Under the pieces are notes generated by a model. That model had not been told where the DNA came from, ran no database searches, and saw nothing but the letters and a program-made list of their open reading frames with translations. Below, in pieces: positions 1-5,433 of a DNA stretch of 5,433 nucleotides. Source of the stretch: Rhodospirillaceae bacterium UBA4468 (GTDB lineage: Bacteria > Pseudomonadota > Alphaproteobacteria > Rhodospirillales > Casp-alpha2); contig DGOK01000055.1 in NCBI GenBank assembly GCA_002389385.1, positions 1 through 5,433 of the forward strand, read 5' to 3'. Position 1 is the stretch's first letter. Every line of letters begins with the position of its first letter. The position numbers and the translations under genes were made by a program.

Positions 1-25
1 AGCCTGTGATCATTAAAGACGATGA

Positions 26-302
26 TTAAGTGTCGCCTGGCAAACCGTAGCTTGGCGCCGATGTAGGGTCTAAGGCACGCGTCACGTAATCATCCCTTTG
101 CGGTTTGTATCGTGCCCAAAGCGCATCAAGAGCATCGATATGGCAGTCATCCGTCCAATCCACCCGGAGGTCTACGATAGGCCACAGCGCCGATACCCGC
201 ATTGGCAAAGGTACAACGGGCTGCAACGGCTGGACTGGAAGACGCCACCGCAACGCCAAACATTCCTGTCCTTTGACAATGTGCAACAATGGAGAAGGTC
301 AT
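26..302 (-). pseudogene. DUF1028 family gene with a large internal deletion
   Basis: Read on the minus strand, an ATG at 302-300 opens a frame starting MTFSIVAHCQRTG and continuing through GVAVASSSPAVAARC to AGIGAVA at about 180. This is the typical DUF1028 amino terminus. That frame hits TGA at 149-147. In another frame, from about 178 to the TAA at 28-26, come IVDLRVDW and then DDYVTRALDP and APSYGLPGDT, the typical DUF1028 carboxyl end. About 41 plus 50 residues survive. As I recall, intact members have roughly 225 or more, so some 130 central residues (about 400 bases) are missing and the two ends are out of frame, joined near 178-182. No other damage is visible in either part. AGGA at 305-308 is a weak, close ribosome-binding site. 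DUF1028 has no firmly assigned reaction; I recall it being grouped with Ntn hydrolases and often found near gamma-glutamyltransferase-family genes, as here. A misassembly could give the same picture. Confidence 0.8.
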
Positions 303-539
303 ATTCCTAGTTTCTTTCTTTTACTATCTTCAATAGATGCTTTTTGCCGATTGCCCGTGTTGATCATGATCGCCCCCTAGCATGATACAACCCCCGCAAG
401 GATCAATCATTCGAACCATAAACGCAAAGGGAAGATTCAAGGATTATAATCGCAGCTTGAAGCACCATCTATTAAATACTTCAATAGGCATGAATTACCT
501 GTATTTGGATTGATTGTCTTAAATAATTGTGAGGAATGA
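303..539. other. Divergent intergenic region
   Basis: This 237-base region separates the minus-strand DUF1028 remnant from the plus-strand gamma-glutamyltransferase-family gene and should carry promoters for both. I see no protein-like reading frame in it. It is more AT-rich than the flanking genes, especially at 420-530. TATAAT at 445-450 matches a -10 consensus on either strand, but no convincing -35 lies 16-18 bases away. The right edge holds GAGGA at 531-535, a ribosome-binding site 4 bases before the ATG at 540. Confidence 0.6.
359..391. promoter_or_regulatory. Imperfect inverted repeat, possible operator
   Basis: The left arm GTTGATCATG (359-368) pairs with the right arm CATGATACAAC (381-391) across a 12-base spacer, with a single unpaired base at 387. 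CATGAT also recurs as a direct repeat at 365-370 and 381-386, 16 bases apart. The site lies in the divergent intergenic region, close to the DUF1028 start, where an operator for a dimeric regulator could control both directions. The regulator is unknown and none is encoded next to it. A chance repeat is possible. Confidence 0.4.
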
Positions 540-2120
540 ATGCTTAACACACCCACAGCCCTTCGCGGCATGGTCACTGCGCCGCACCATTCGGCATCCG
601 AGGCGGGGCTTCGCGTACTCCGAGATGGTGGAAATGCCGTTGAAGCAATGGTTGCGGCCGCAGCGGCGATTGCTGTTGTATATCCGCATATGAATGCAGT
701 GGGTGGTGATGGCTTTTGGCTGATTGCTGAGCCTGGTAAAGCGCCGGTTGGTATTGATGCAGCTGGGCAAAGCGCTGCTCTTGCCACGCCTGAGTATTAC
801 AAAGCACAAGGATTGGATGGCATCCCGGCACGGGGACCGAATGCTGCATTAACGGTTGGGGGCACCATTGGCGGTTGGGCAGAAGCGCTTGCCTACGGGG
901 GCGGCACGATGCCGCTAGAGCGTTTATTGGAAGACGCTATCTATCATGCACAAAATGGCGTGCCCGTTACGCAAGGTCAGCAAGACCTTACTCAGGAAAA
1001 GCTAGATGAGTTACGTGATGTTCCTGGATTTGCTGAAACGTATTTATTCGATGGCGTTGTGCCAAAAACGAGACAGGTTCTGAAACAGCTTGCGCTAGGG
1101 AATACCTTGGCAAGACTAGCTGAAGTCGGGCTCAACGATATGTTTGACGGCCTAACGGCGCAACATAATGCAAGGTACCTCGAAGCCGTTGGCAGCCCTT
1201 TACGACTTGCTGATTTCAAAGCGTACCGAGCAAAGCAGGTTTTACCGCTTCAGGTAAGCATCGGTGCAGGGACGCTGTTCAATATGCCGCCACCGACCCA
1301 AGGTATCAGCTCACTGATGATCTTGGCGCTGTTTGACCGTCTGCGAGTGACGCAGGGCGATAGCTTCGATCATATCCATGGATTGGTTGAAGCAACTAAA
1401 CAGGCCTTTATTCTGCGCAACGCCCATGTCACTGATCTTGAGTTCATGGACGTTGATCCCAATGACTGGCTGGATAGTGCATTTCTCGACACGCTGGCGG
1501 ATAACATTGATGTAAAACAAGCGATGGAATGGCCTCAACCAACAAAACCAGGTGACACAATCTGGATGGGCGCAATTGATAGCGAAGGTCGTTCGGTATC
1601 CTTTATCCAAAGCATCTATTGGGAATATGGATCAGGGGTTGTCGTGCCTGAAACGGGTGTTCTATTCCAAAATAGAGGGCATGGATTTACCCTCGAAGAA
1701 GGGCATCCCAATATATTGGCGCCAGGTAAGCGTCCGTTCCACACCTTGAACCCTGCAATGGCGCAATTGAATGATGGCCGAACGATGGTTTATGGCAACA
1801 TGGGGGGCGAGGGCCAGCCACAAACACAAGCAGCCGTCTTCAGTCGATACGCAATGTTTGATCAACCACTTCAACAAGCTGTTACGGCACCGCGCTGGCT
1901 GTTAGGTAGGACATGGGGTGAAAATAGTACAACCCTGAAGCTTGAAAACAGATTCGAGCCTGAGTTGATACAAGCGCTTAAAGATGCTGGACATGTTGTT
2001 GATATGGTCGAGCCGTTTATATCCATTATGGGGCATGCGGGGGCTGTTGTTCGCCATGCGAGTGGTGTTTTAGAAGGTGCGACTGATCCAAGAAGTGATG
2101 GTGGCGTAAGTTCATATTAA
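540..2120 (+). CDS. Gamma-glutamyltransferase-family Ntn hydrolase
   Basis: This 526-residue protein belongs to the gamma-glutamyltransferase superfamily, whose proenzymes cleave themselves to expose an N-terminal threonine that attacks amide bonds. The N-terminal part has the family block GGNAVEAMVAAAAA followed by NAVGGDGFW. The likely nucleophile is Thr340 in PGDTIWMGAID; cleavage there would give about 339- and 187-residue subunits. The small subunit shows YGSGVVVPETG, then RPFHTLNPA, then the glycine pair of YGNMGGEGQPQTQ (Gly422-Gly423), probably the oxyanion hole. The classical TxHxSVVD context of true gamma-glutamyltranspeptidases is replaced, so activity on glutathione should not be assumed. 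The sequence resembles the bacterial branch that includes YwrD and the oxamate amidohydrolase HpxW. No signal peptide is visible, so it is probably cytoplasmic. The start at 540 follows GAGGA at 531-535. It probably shares a transcript with the GOGAT-like gene downstream. The family is certain; the substrate is not. Confidence 0.92.
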   Translation: MLNTPTALRGMVTAPHHSASEAGLRVLRDGGNAVEAMVAAAAAIAVVYPHMNAVGGDGFWLIAEPGKAPVGIDAAGQSAALATPEYYKAQGLDGIPARGPNAALTVGGTIGGWAEALAYGGGTMPLERLLEDAIYHAQNGVPVTQGQQDLTQEKLDELRDVPGFAETYLFDGVVPKTRQVLKQLALGNTLARLAEVGLNDMFDGLTAQHNARYLEAVGSPLRLADFKAYRAKQVLPLQVSIGAGTLFNMPPPTQGISSLMILALFDRLRVTQGDSFDHIHGLVEATKQAFILRNAHVTDLEFMDVDPNDWLDSAFLDTLADNIDVKQAMEWPQPTKPGDTIWMGAIDSEGRSVSFIQSIYWEYGSGVVVPETGVLFQNRGHGFTLEEGHPNILAPGKRPFHTLNPAMAQLNDGRTMVYGNMGGEGQPQTQAAVFSRYAMFDQPLQQAVTAPRWLLGRTWGENSTTLKLENRFEPELIQALKDAGHVVDMVEPFISIMGHAGAVVRHASGVLEGATDPRSDGGVSSY

Positions 2121-2206
2121 CCGGTTGCGTTGAAGATGGGTGTCATCATGGTTCAGATAGTTTCTGATAGCCGTACAGCCTCGTATTAGGTTTATAAAAT
2201 ATAAGT

Positions 2207-2213
2207 GGAGGGG
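2207..2213 (+). promoter_or_regulatory. Ribosome binding site that fixes the start at 2220
   Basis: GGAGGGG lies 6 bases before the ATG at 2220, a near-ideal Shine-Dalgarno sequence and spacing. An in-frame GTG at 2205 would give a protein five residues longer, but this site overlaps that codon and so cannot serve it, and nothing purine-rich precedes 2205 at a useful distance. The ATG at 2220 is therefore preferred. Confidence 0.8.
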
Positions 2214-2219
2214 ACGTCG

Positions 2220-3818
2220 ATGGGGAGATTTTTTGCACTGGTGGGAGCCGGTATTGGCACGCTAATAGGTGGTGTCATGCTAACGCTCAATGAGAATACA
2301 ATTGGCTATTGGTTTTTAGGTATTGCCGGCCCGTTGTTTATTCTTGGCGTCTATGACGTTATCCAGGCGCGCCATACTTTGTGGCGTAACTATCCGATTA
2401 TTTCTCATATGCGCTGGTTGTTTGAAGGCATTCGGCCTGAAATTCGACAGTACCTGATTGAAAGTGACGCGGACTCATTTCCATTTAACCGCGAGCAACG
2501 TTCGCTTGTTTATCAACGCGCCAAGAACCAGTTGCAGACGATCCCATTCGGTACTCAGCAAGATGTCTATGCATCCGACTACACATTCTTTAGCCACTCG
2601 ATGCAGCCTGAACATGTCGATCCAGAAACATTACGCGTGACCATTGGTGGTGATAAATGCAAACAGCCTTATAGCTGTTCACACCTTAACGTTTCGGCCA
2701 TGAGCTTTGGGTCGCTTAGTGGTAATGCAATCTCAGCGTTGAACCGAGGCGCCGCGATTGGTGGCTTTGCGCACGATACGGGTGAGGGTGGAATTTCACG
2801 TTATCATCGGGAAAATAAAGGCGATATTATTTGGGAATTGGGGTCTGGGTATTTTGGATGCCGAACGGATGATGGCAATTTCTCTGTTGAGATATTTAAA
2901 GAAAAAGTCAAAGACCCCCAAATTAAAATGATCGAGATCAAGCTTTCGCAAGGAGCCAAGCCTGGTCACGGCGGCATGCTGCCTGGTGCAAAAGTCACAG
3001 AAGAAATCTCTGAGGCACGTGGCGTGCCTGTTGGCGTGGATTGCATATCTCCTGCGTCGCATAAAGCCTTTTCGTCGCCACTTGGCCTCGTTGATTTCAT
3101 CACAACCCTTCGCGAGCTTTCAGATGGAAAGCCAATCGGTTTCAAGTTATGCGTTGGTCACCGTCGAGAGTTCCTCGCAATGATCAAGGCGATGCTGGAA
3201 CGGGATGTGTATCCTGACTTTATCGTTGTTGATGGTAAAGAAGGTGGTACTGGCGCGGCCCCTGTTGAGTTCTCAAACAGTGTTGGATTGCCGCTTCGTG
3301 ATGGGCTGCATTTTGTGAATATGGCGCTGATTGGGGCAGGTATTCGTGACAAAATTAAGATTGGCGCCAGTGGCAAGATTGTCTCTGGAGCCGACATGGC
3401 GCAAGCCTTCGCACTTGGTGCCGATTGGTGTAATGCGGCCCGAGGTTTCATGTTCGCGATTGGCTGTATCCAGGCGCGTGCCTGTCATACTAACCGTTGC
3501 CCGACAGGCGTTGCGACACAAGATTCGATGCGCCAATCTGGTCTCCATGTGGGTGACAAATCCAGGCGTGTTGCCAATTTCCACTTGAATACACTGAAGG
3601 GCTTTGCCGAGATGGTCGGTGCCATGGGCTTAACTTCACCGACGGAAATCACATTCAATATGATCAATTTCCGTGAGCCACATCTAAGTGGTACATCGTT
3701 GGTGCACCTTGAGGAGGGTCAATTACTCCGAGAGGATTGCCCTGAAGAGTATGGGACACATTGGCGGAATGCAGATCCTTCGACGTTTAAGCGGGCAGGG
3801 TCAGCGGTTGTTGCTTAA
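2220..3818 (+). CDS. Membrane-anchored FMN-binding glutamate synthase-domain protein (YerD-like)
   Basis: This 532-residue protein carries the FMN/[3Fe-4S] synthase domain of glutamate synthase but not its glutaminase domain, the C-terminal beta-helix domain or the NADPH subunit. Two hydrophobic segments, about residues 4-23 and 28-48, precede the soluble part and should anchor it in the inner membrane. Domain motifs follow in order: VSAMSFGSLS (158-167), GEGGIS (188-193), SQGAKPGHGG (243-252), DGKEGGTGAAP (338-348) and the cluster motif C-x5-C-x4-C at Cys416, Cys422 and Cys427, followed by PTGVATQD. Length and layout match the YerD type, about 525 residues in Bacillus subtilis, whose reaction is not established. 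The enzyme could transfer ammonia to a 2-oxo acid, but its electron donor and ammonia source are unknown. The gene lies 99 bases after the gamma-glutamyltransferase-family gene on the same strand with no terminator between, so an operon is plausible. Its TAA overlaps the stop of the convergent gene. Confidence 0.93.
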   Translation: MGRFFALVGAGIGTLIGGVMLTLNENTIGYWFLGIAGPLFILGVYDVIQARHTLWRNYPIISHMRWLFEGIRPEIRQYLIESDADSFPFNREQRSLVYQRAKNQLQTIPFGTQQDVYASDYTFFSHSMQPEHVDPETLRVTIGGDKCKQPYSCSHLNVSAMSFGSLSGNAISALNRGAAIGGFAHDTGEGGISRYHRENKGDIIWELGSGYFGCRTDDGNFSVEIFKEKVKDPQIKMIEIKLSQGAKPGHGGMLPGAKVTEEISEARGVPVGVDCISPASHKAFSSPLGLVDFITTLRELSDGKPIGFKLCVGHRREFLAMIKAMLERDVYPDFIVVDGKEGGTGAAPVEFSNSVGLPLRDGLHFVNMALIGAGIRDKIKIGASGKIVSGADMAQAFALGADWCNAARGFMFAIGCIQARACHTNRCPTGVATQDSMRQSGLHVGDKSRRVANFHLNTLKGFAEMVGAMGLTSPTEITFNMINFREPHLSGTSLVHLEEGQLLREDCPEEYGTHWRNADPSTFKRAGSAVVA

Positions 3819-4663
3819 GCCTTCGACTTAGGAATGGCTTGGCGTAACGCAGCGCCAATCACGACCAGTTGCGGAATAACGTAGGCAAATGTATGGAGCG
3901 TTTTGACCATTGCTGCTGGATCAGCCAGAGGCGCATCGGGTAGCTTGCGTTCATTAGCACGCTGCATAACGTGTTGAATCAACGGCTGTGTAGCGTGTGT
4001 CAGCATCCCCATGCGTTCTTCAACGTCGCCACGCTTAATCGCTTCAAGCATCCCTGGTGCTATGTGAAAAACAAACTCAGGCCATATCGCCAGATGGCGA
4101 TAAAGGGTTGGTGTGACTTGGACGCCTGGACTTGGAATAGCTGCGCTGAGTTCAGCGATCTTGGCGCGGAGGTCATCCTTCATTGTGTCGACATTCAAAG
4201 GTGCTGGTAAAGAGTGGGTTGTACCGGCTGCCGGGGCCTCAATCATTTCAAGTTGAACCGTGTCGGAAGGTTTTTGATAATTGATGTCTAATCTATTTCG
4301 AATGGCGGCAATCAAGGCCAAGTTCATCGGATTCATTCGATTATAGGTCGCAAGCATAGCATCGATCAGCGCATGGGCCTCTGCATCAATGCCACAATCA
4401 ATAAGGTCTTGGGCCGTGACTGTGGGCAGCTGCACAATGGGTAAATTATCCACATTTTTGAGCGCATGCCCTGCAAGCAAACCGCTTTCTAGCTCTGGTC
4501 CCACAAATTCCCAAACCCAAGGGAGGAAACCCGGAAAGATTGCGAAATAACGGTAAATCAAAGCCGGAGAACCGACGCCTGTGAGGGTCATAATGCGTTC
4601 GTAAATATGACGTGTTTCGGCATCTGCATCTTTAACGGCAATCTCACGTAGGGCTTCAGACAT
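3815..4663 (-). CDS. DehI-family (halocarboxylic acid dehydrogenase-like) protein
   Basis: This 282-residue protein is close in length to DehI (about 296), the 2-haloacid dehalogenase whose fold is an internal tandem repeat. Both repeats are visible: ALIYRYFAIFPGFLPWVWEF (35-53) with YNRMNPMNLAL (107-117), and PTLYRHLAIWPEFVFHI (185-201) with TFAYVIPQLVVIGAALRQAI (258-277). Asn108, Asn111 and Asn114 lie where I recall DehI using an asparagine. The catalytic aspartate of true DehI enzymes, recalled near residue 189 in the second repeat, is not seen: that stretch reads LYRHLAIWPEF. Dehalogenase activity is therefore doubtful, and this is best called a family member of unknown substrate. Pfam calls the family a dehydrogenase although DehI is a dehalogenase. 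No signal peptide or membrane segment is evident. AGGAGA at 4671-4676 sits 7 bases before the ATG, supporting the start. The gene is transcribed alone, convergent with the GOGAT-like gene; its promoter must lie in or beside the cytochrome c remnant. Confidence 0.72.
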   Translation of the reverse strand: MSEALREIAVKDADAETRHIYERIMTLTGVGSPALIYRYFAIFPGFLPWVWEFVGPELESGLLAGHALKNVDNLPIVQLPTVTAQDLIDCGIDAEAHALIDAMLATYNRMNPMNLALIAAIRNRLDINYQKPSDTVQLEMIEAPAAGTTHSLPAPLNVDTMKDDLRAKIAELSAAIPSPGVQVTPTLYRHLAIWPEFVFHIAPGMLEAIKRGDVEERMGMLTHATQPLIQHVMQRANERKLPDAPLADPAAMVKTLHTFAYVIPQLVVIGAALRQAIPKSKA

Positions 4664-4717
4664 CTATTGTTCTCCTAAGAAATTACGGTACAAGAGGGTA
4701 TCAGTATCTATAGGTAG

Positions 4718-5041
4718 GTCACGATTTTTAATAAATGCAAAAGCTGCCATGTCATCGATAGTTCTAAAAACCGCGCTGGGCCGAGCCTGCAAGGTGTTTT
4801 CGGTCGAACGGCAGGCACATACGACGGTTTCAAATATTCTAAAGACGTTAAAGCGGCTGGTAAGACAGGGCTTGTCTGGGATATGAAGACACTTTCCGCG
4901 TTTCTAGCGGAGCCAAAGACTTATCTGGGCAGCGTCATTGGAAAGCCTAAAGCAAATACACGTATGGCATTCGGCGGTATTAAAAACGAAGAAGATATTC
5001 GCGATCTGATTGCGTATATGAAAGAAGCGTCAGCGAAGTAA
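4718..5041 (+). pseudogene. Class I cytochrome c (c2/c550 type) lacking its start and leader
   Basis: After a TAG at 4715-4717 the frame is open for 107 codons and encodes nearly all of a class I cytochrome c. It shows the heme-attachment motif CKSCH (codons at 4736-4750), then AGPSLQGVFGRTAGTYDGFKYS, here cited only as AGPSLQGVFGR and GFKYS. It continues with the sixth-ligand region TRMAFGGI (Met codon at 4964-4966) and the final helix IRDLIAYMKEA, ending at TAA 5039-5041. The protein would normally be exported to the periplasm, loaded with heme by the cytochrome c maturation system and used to carry electrons. No ATG, GTG or TTG lies before the heme motif in this frame, and none of the three frames between 4664 and 4717 reads like a signal peptide. 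The 5' end therefore appears to have been lost or replaced by the leader of the DehI-family gene. The rest shows no stop or frameshift, so the loss is recent or an assembly artefact. A functional short cytochrome is unlikely. Confidence 0.8.
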
Positions 5042-5043
5042 GG

Positions 5044-5394
5044 TCAGGCTGCCGCTGTTTTTCGGGCCGCGATCATGTCTTCGCGTGCGGCTTTTGCTTC
5101 GGCAGAACAGAACAGACTGTACATCAGTTCAAGTAATTTACCGACTTCTGCACTCGCCAACGAATAGTATATGGTTTTACCGTCACGGCGGGTCGCCACG
5201 AGCTCGTCAGTTCTTAGTCTCGCAAGTTGCTGGGATAATGTTGGCTGGCGAAGGCCAAGGGCACTCTCGAGCTCTGAGACCGACATTTCACCTTCACTCA
5301 GATGGCAAAGAATAAGTAGTCGATTTTCGTTGCCGAGGGACTTCAAAAAGTCAGCCGCTTGTGCAGCGCCTGCAAGCATTGCCTGATCAACCAT
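5044..5394 (-). CDS. ArsR-family repressor of the SqrR/BigR persulfide-sensing type
   Basis: This 116-residue winged-helix protein has the ArsR/SmtB layout: FLKSLGNENRLLILCHLSEGE cited in part as LKSLGNENRLLILC (17-30), a helix-turn-helix at about 38-62 with recognition helix QPTLSQQLARLR, and a wing RRDGKTIYYSL (69-79). Two cysteines, Cys30 in the second helix and Cys96 in the last helix (YSLFC), are 66 residues apart. That matches the spacing I recall for Cys41/Cys107 of SqrR and Cys42/Cys108 of BigR, which form a polysulfide bridge on contact with reactive sulfur and release DNA. The ELCVCD-type metal motif of SmtB/ArsR is absent, so sulfane-sulfur sensing is more likely than metal sensing. 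Targets of this group are usually sulfide-oxidation or sulfur-transport genes and often the regulator itself. It lies tail to tail with the cytochrome c remnant, 2 bases apart. AGGGTG sits just before the ATG at 5394. Any partner genes would lie beyond the right edge. Confidence 0.88.
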   Translation of the reverse strand: MVDQAMLAGAAQAADFLKSLGNENRLLILCHLSEGEMSVSELESALGLRQPTLSQQLARLRTDELVATRRDGKTIYYSLASAEVGKLLELMYSLFCSAEAKAAREDMIAARKTAAA

Positions 5395-5433
5395 GTGTCA
5401 CCCTAAATCGCTAAACATCTACGAATTCAAATA
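5395..5433 (-). promoter_or_regulatory. Leader of the ArsR-family gene, with a possible operator half-site
   Basis: These 39 bases precede the regulator start. They contain AGGGTG (5399-5404 on the minus strand) as a ribosome-binding site and the palindrome GAATTC at 5423-5428. SqrR is reported to bind ATTC-N8-GAAT. The ATTC at 5425-5428 could be one half, but the partner would fall beyond the window edge, so autoregulation is only suggested. Confidence 0.3.

Noticed and set aside
1..13. Minus-strand ATG at 13 as the start of a further gene
   Set aside because: Only four codons are inside the window and no ribosome-binding site precedes it.
26..289. Minus-strand 87-codon frame taken as a complete small gene
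   Set aside because: Only its last 50 codons are protein-like (DUF1028 carboxyl end). The part before is the DUF1028 amino terminus read in the wrong frame, and the true start is the ATG at 302.
147..302. Programmed frameshift joining the two DUF1028 segments
   Set aside because: About 130 central residues are absent, so shifting frame would not restore a complete protein, and no slippery sequence is visible at the join.
105..380. Plus-strand frame of 91 codons, and another at 98-310
   Set aside because: Both lie opposite the two recognisable DUF1028 segments, have no ribosome-binding site and read like random translation.
445..450. TATAAT as a promoter -10 for the 540 gene
   Set aside because: The match is exact, but no acceptable -35 lies 16-18 bases upstream on either strand and the region is AT-rich, so it is mentioned only in the intergenic entry.
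437..849. Minus-strand frames of 91-116 codons opposite the start of the 540 gene
   Set aside because: They are shadows of the strongly supported plus-strand gamma-glutamyltransferase-family coding sequence.
2205..2219. GTG at 2205 as the start of the GOGAT-like gene
   Set aside because: It overlaps the ribosome-binding site that serves the ATG at 2220.
4724..4737. ATT at 4724 or ATG at 4735 as the cytochrome c start
   Set aside because: ATT is a very rare initiator and would leave no signal peptide; the ATG at 4735 is in another frame and soon meets a stop.

Overview
This 5.4 kb window looks like chromosomal DNA from a proteobacterium, most likely an alphaproteobacterium of moderate GC. 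That placement rests on protein style only: a c2/c550-type class I cytochrome c, an ArsR regulator of the SqrR/BigR type, a DehI-family protein and a DUF1028 plus gamma-glutamyltransferase-family neighbourhood. No RNA gene, CRISPR array, insertion sequence or convincing intrinsic terminator was seen.

Layout, left to right. Positions 26-302 (minus) hold a broken DUF1028 gene. Its first 41 codons and last 50 codons are both recognisable, but they lie in different frames and the middle of the protein is gone. A 237-base divergent intergenic region with an imperfect inverted repeat at 359-391 separates it from a plus-strand pair. The pair is a gamma-glutamyltransferase-family Ntn hydrolase (540-2120) and, 99 bases on, a membrane-anchored YerD-like FMN/iron-sulfur glutamate synthase-domain protein (2220-3818). 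A convergent minus-strand gene (3815-4663) encodes a two-repeat DehI-family protein. Its stop codon overlaps that of the synthase gene. Positions 4718-5041 (plus) hold an otherwise intact cytochrome c reading frame with no start codon and no leader. Two bases further lies the end of a minus-strand ArsR-family regulator (5044-5394) with the cysteine pair of persulfide-sensing repressors.

Functionally, the plus-strand pair suggests nitrogen or amide metabolism: an amidohydrolase-type Ntn enzyme beside a GOGAT-like flavoprotein. The substrates cannot be read from the sequence. The right end suggests sulfide or redox sensing beside an electron-transfer protein.

No clearly new multi-gene system was found. 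The most notable observations are two deletion-damaged genes whose remaining parts are well preserved, which points to recent deletions or to assembly errors, and the two-cysteine regulator.
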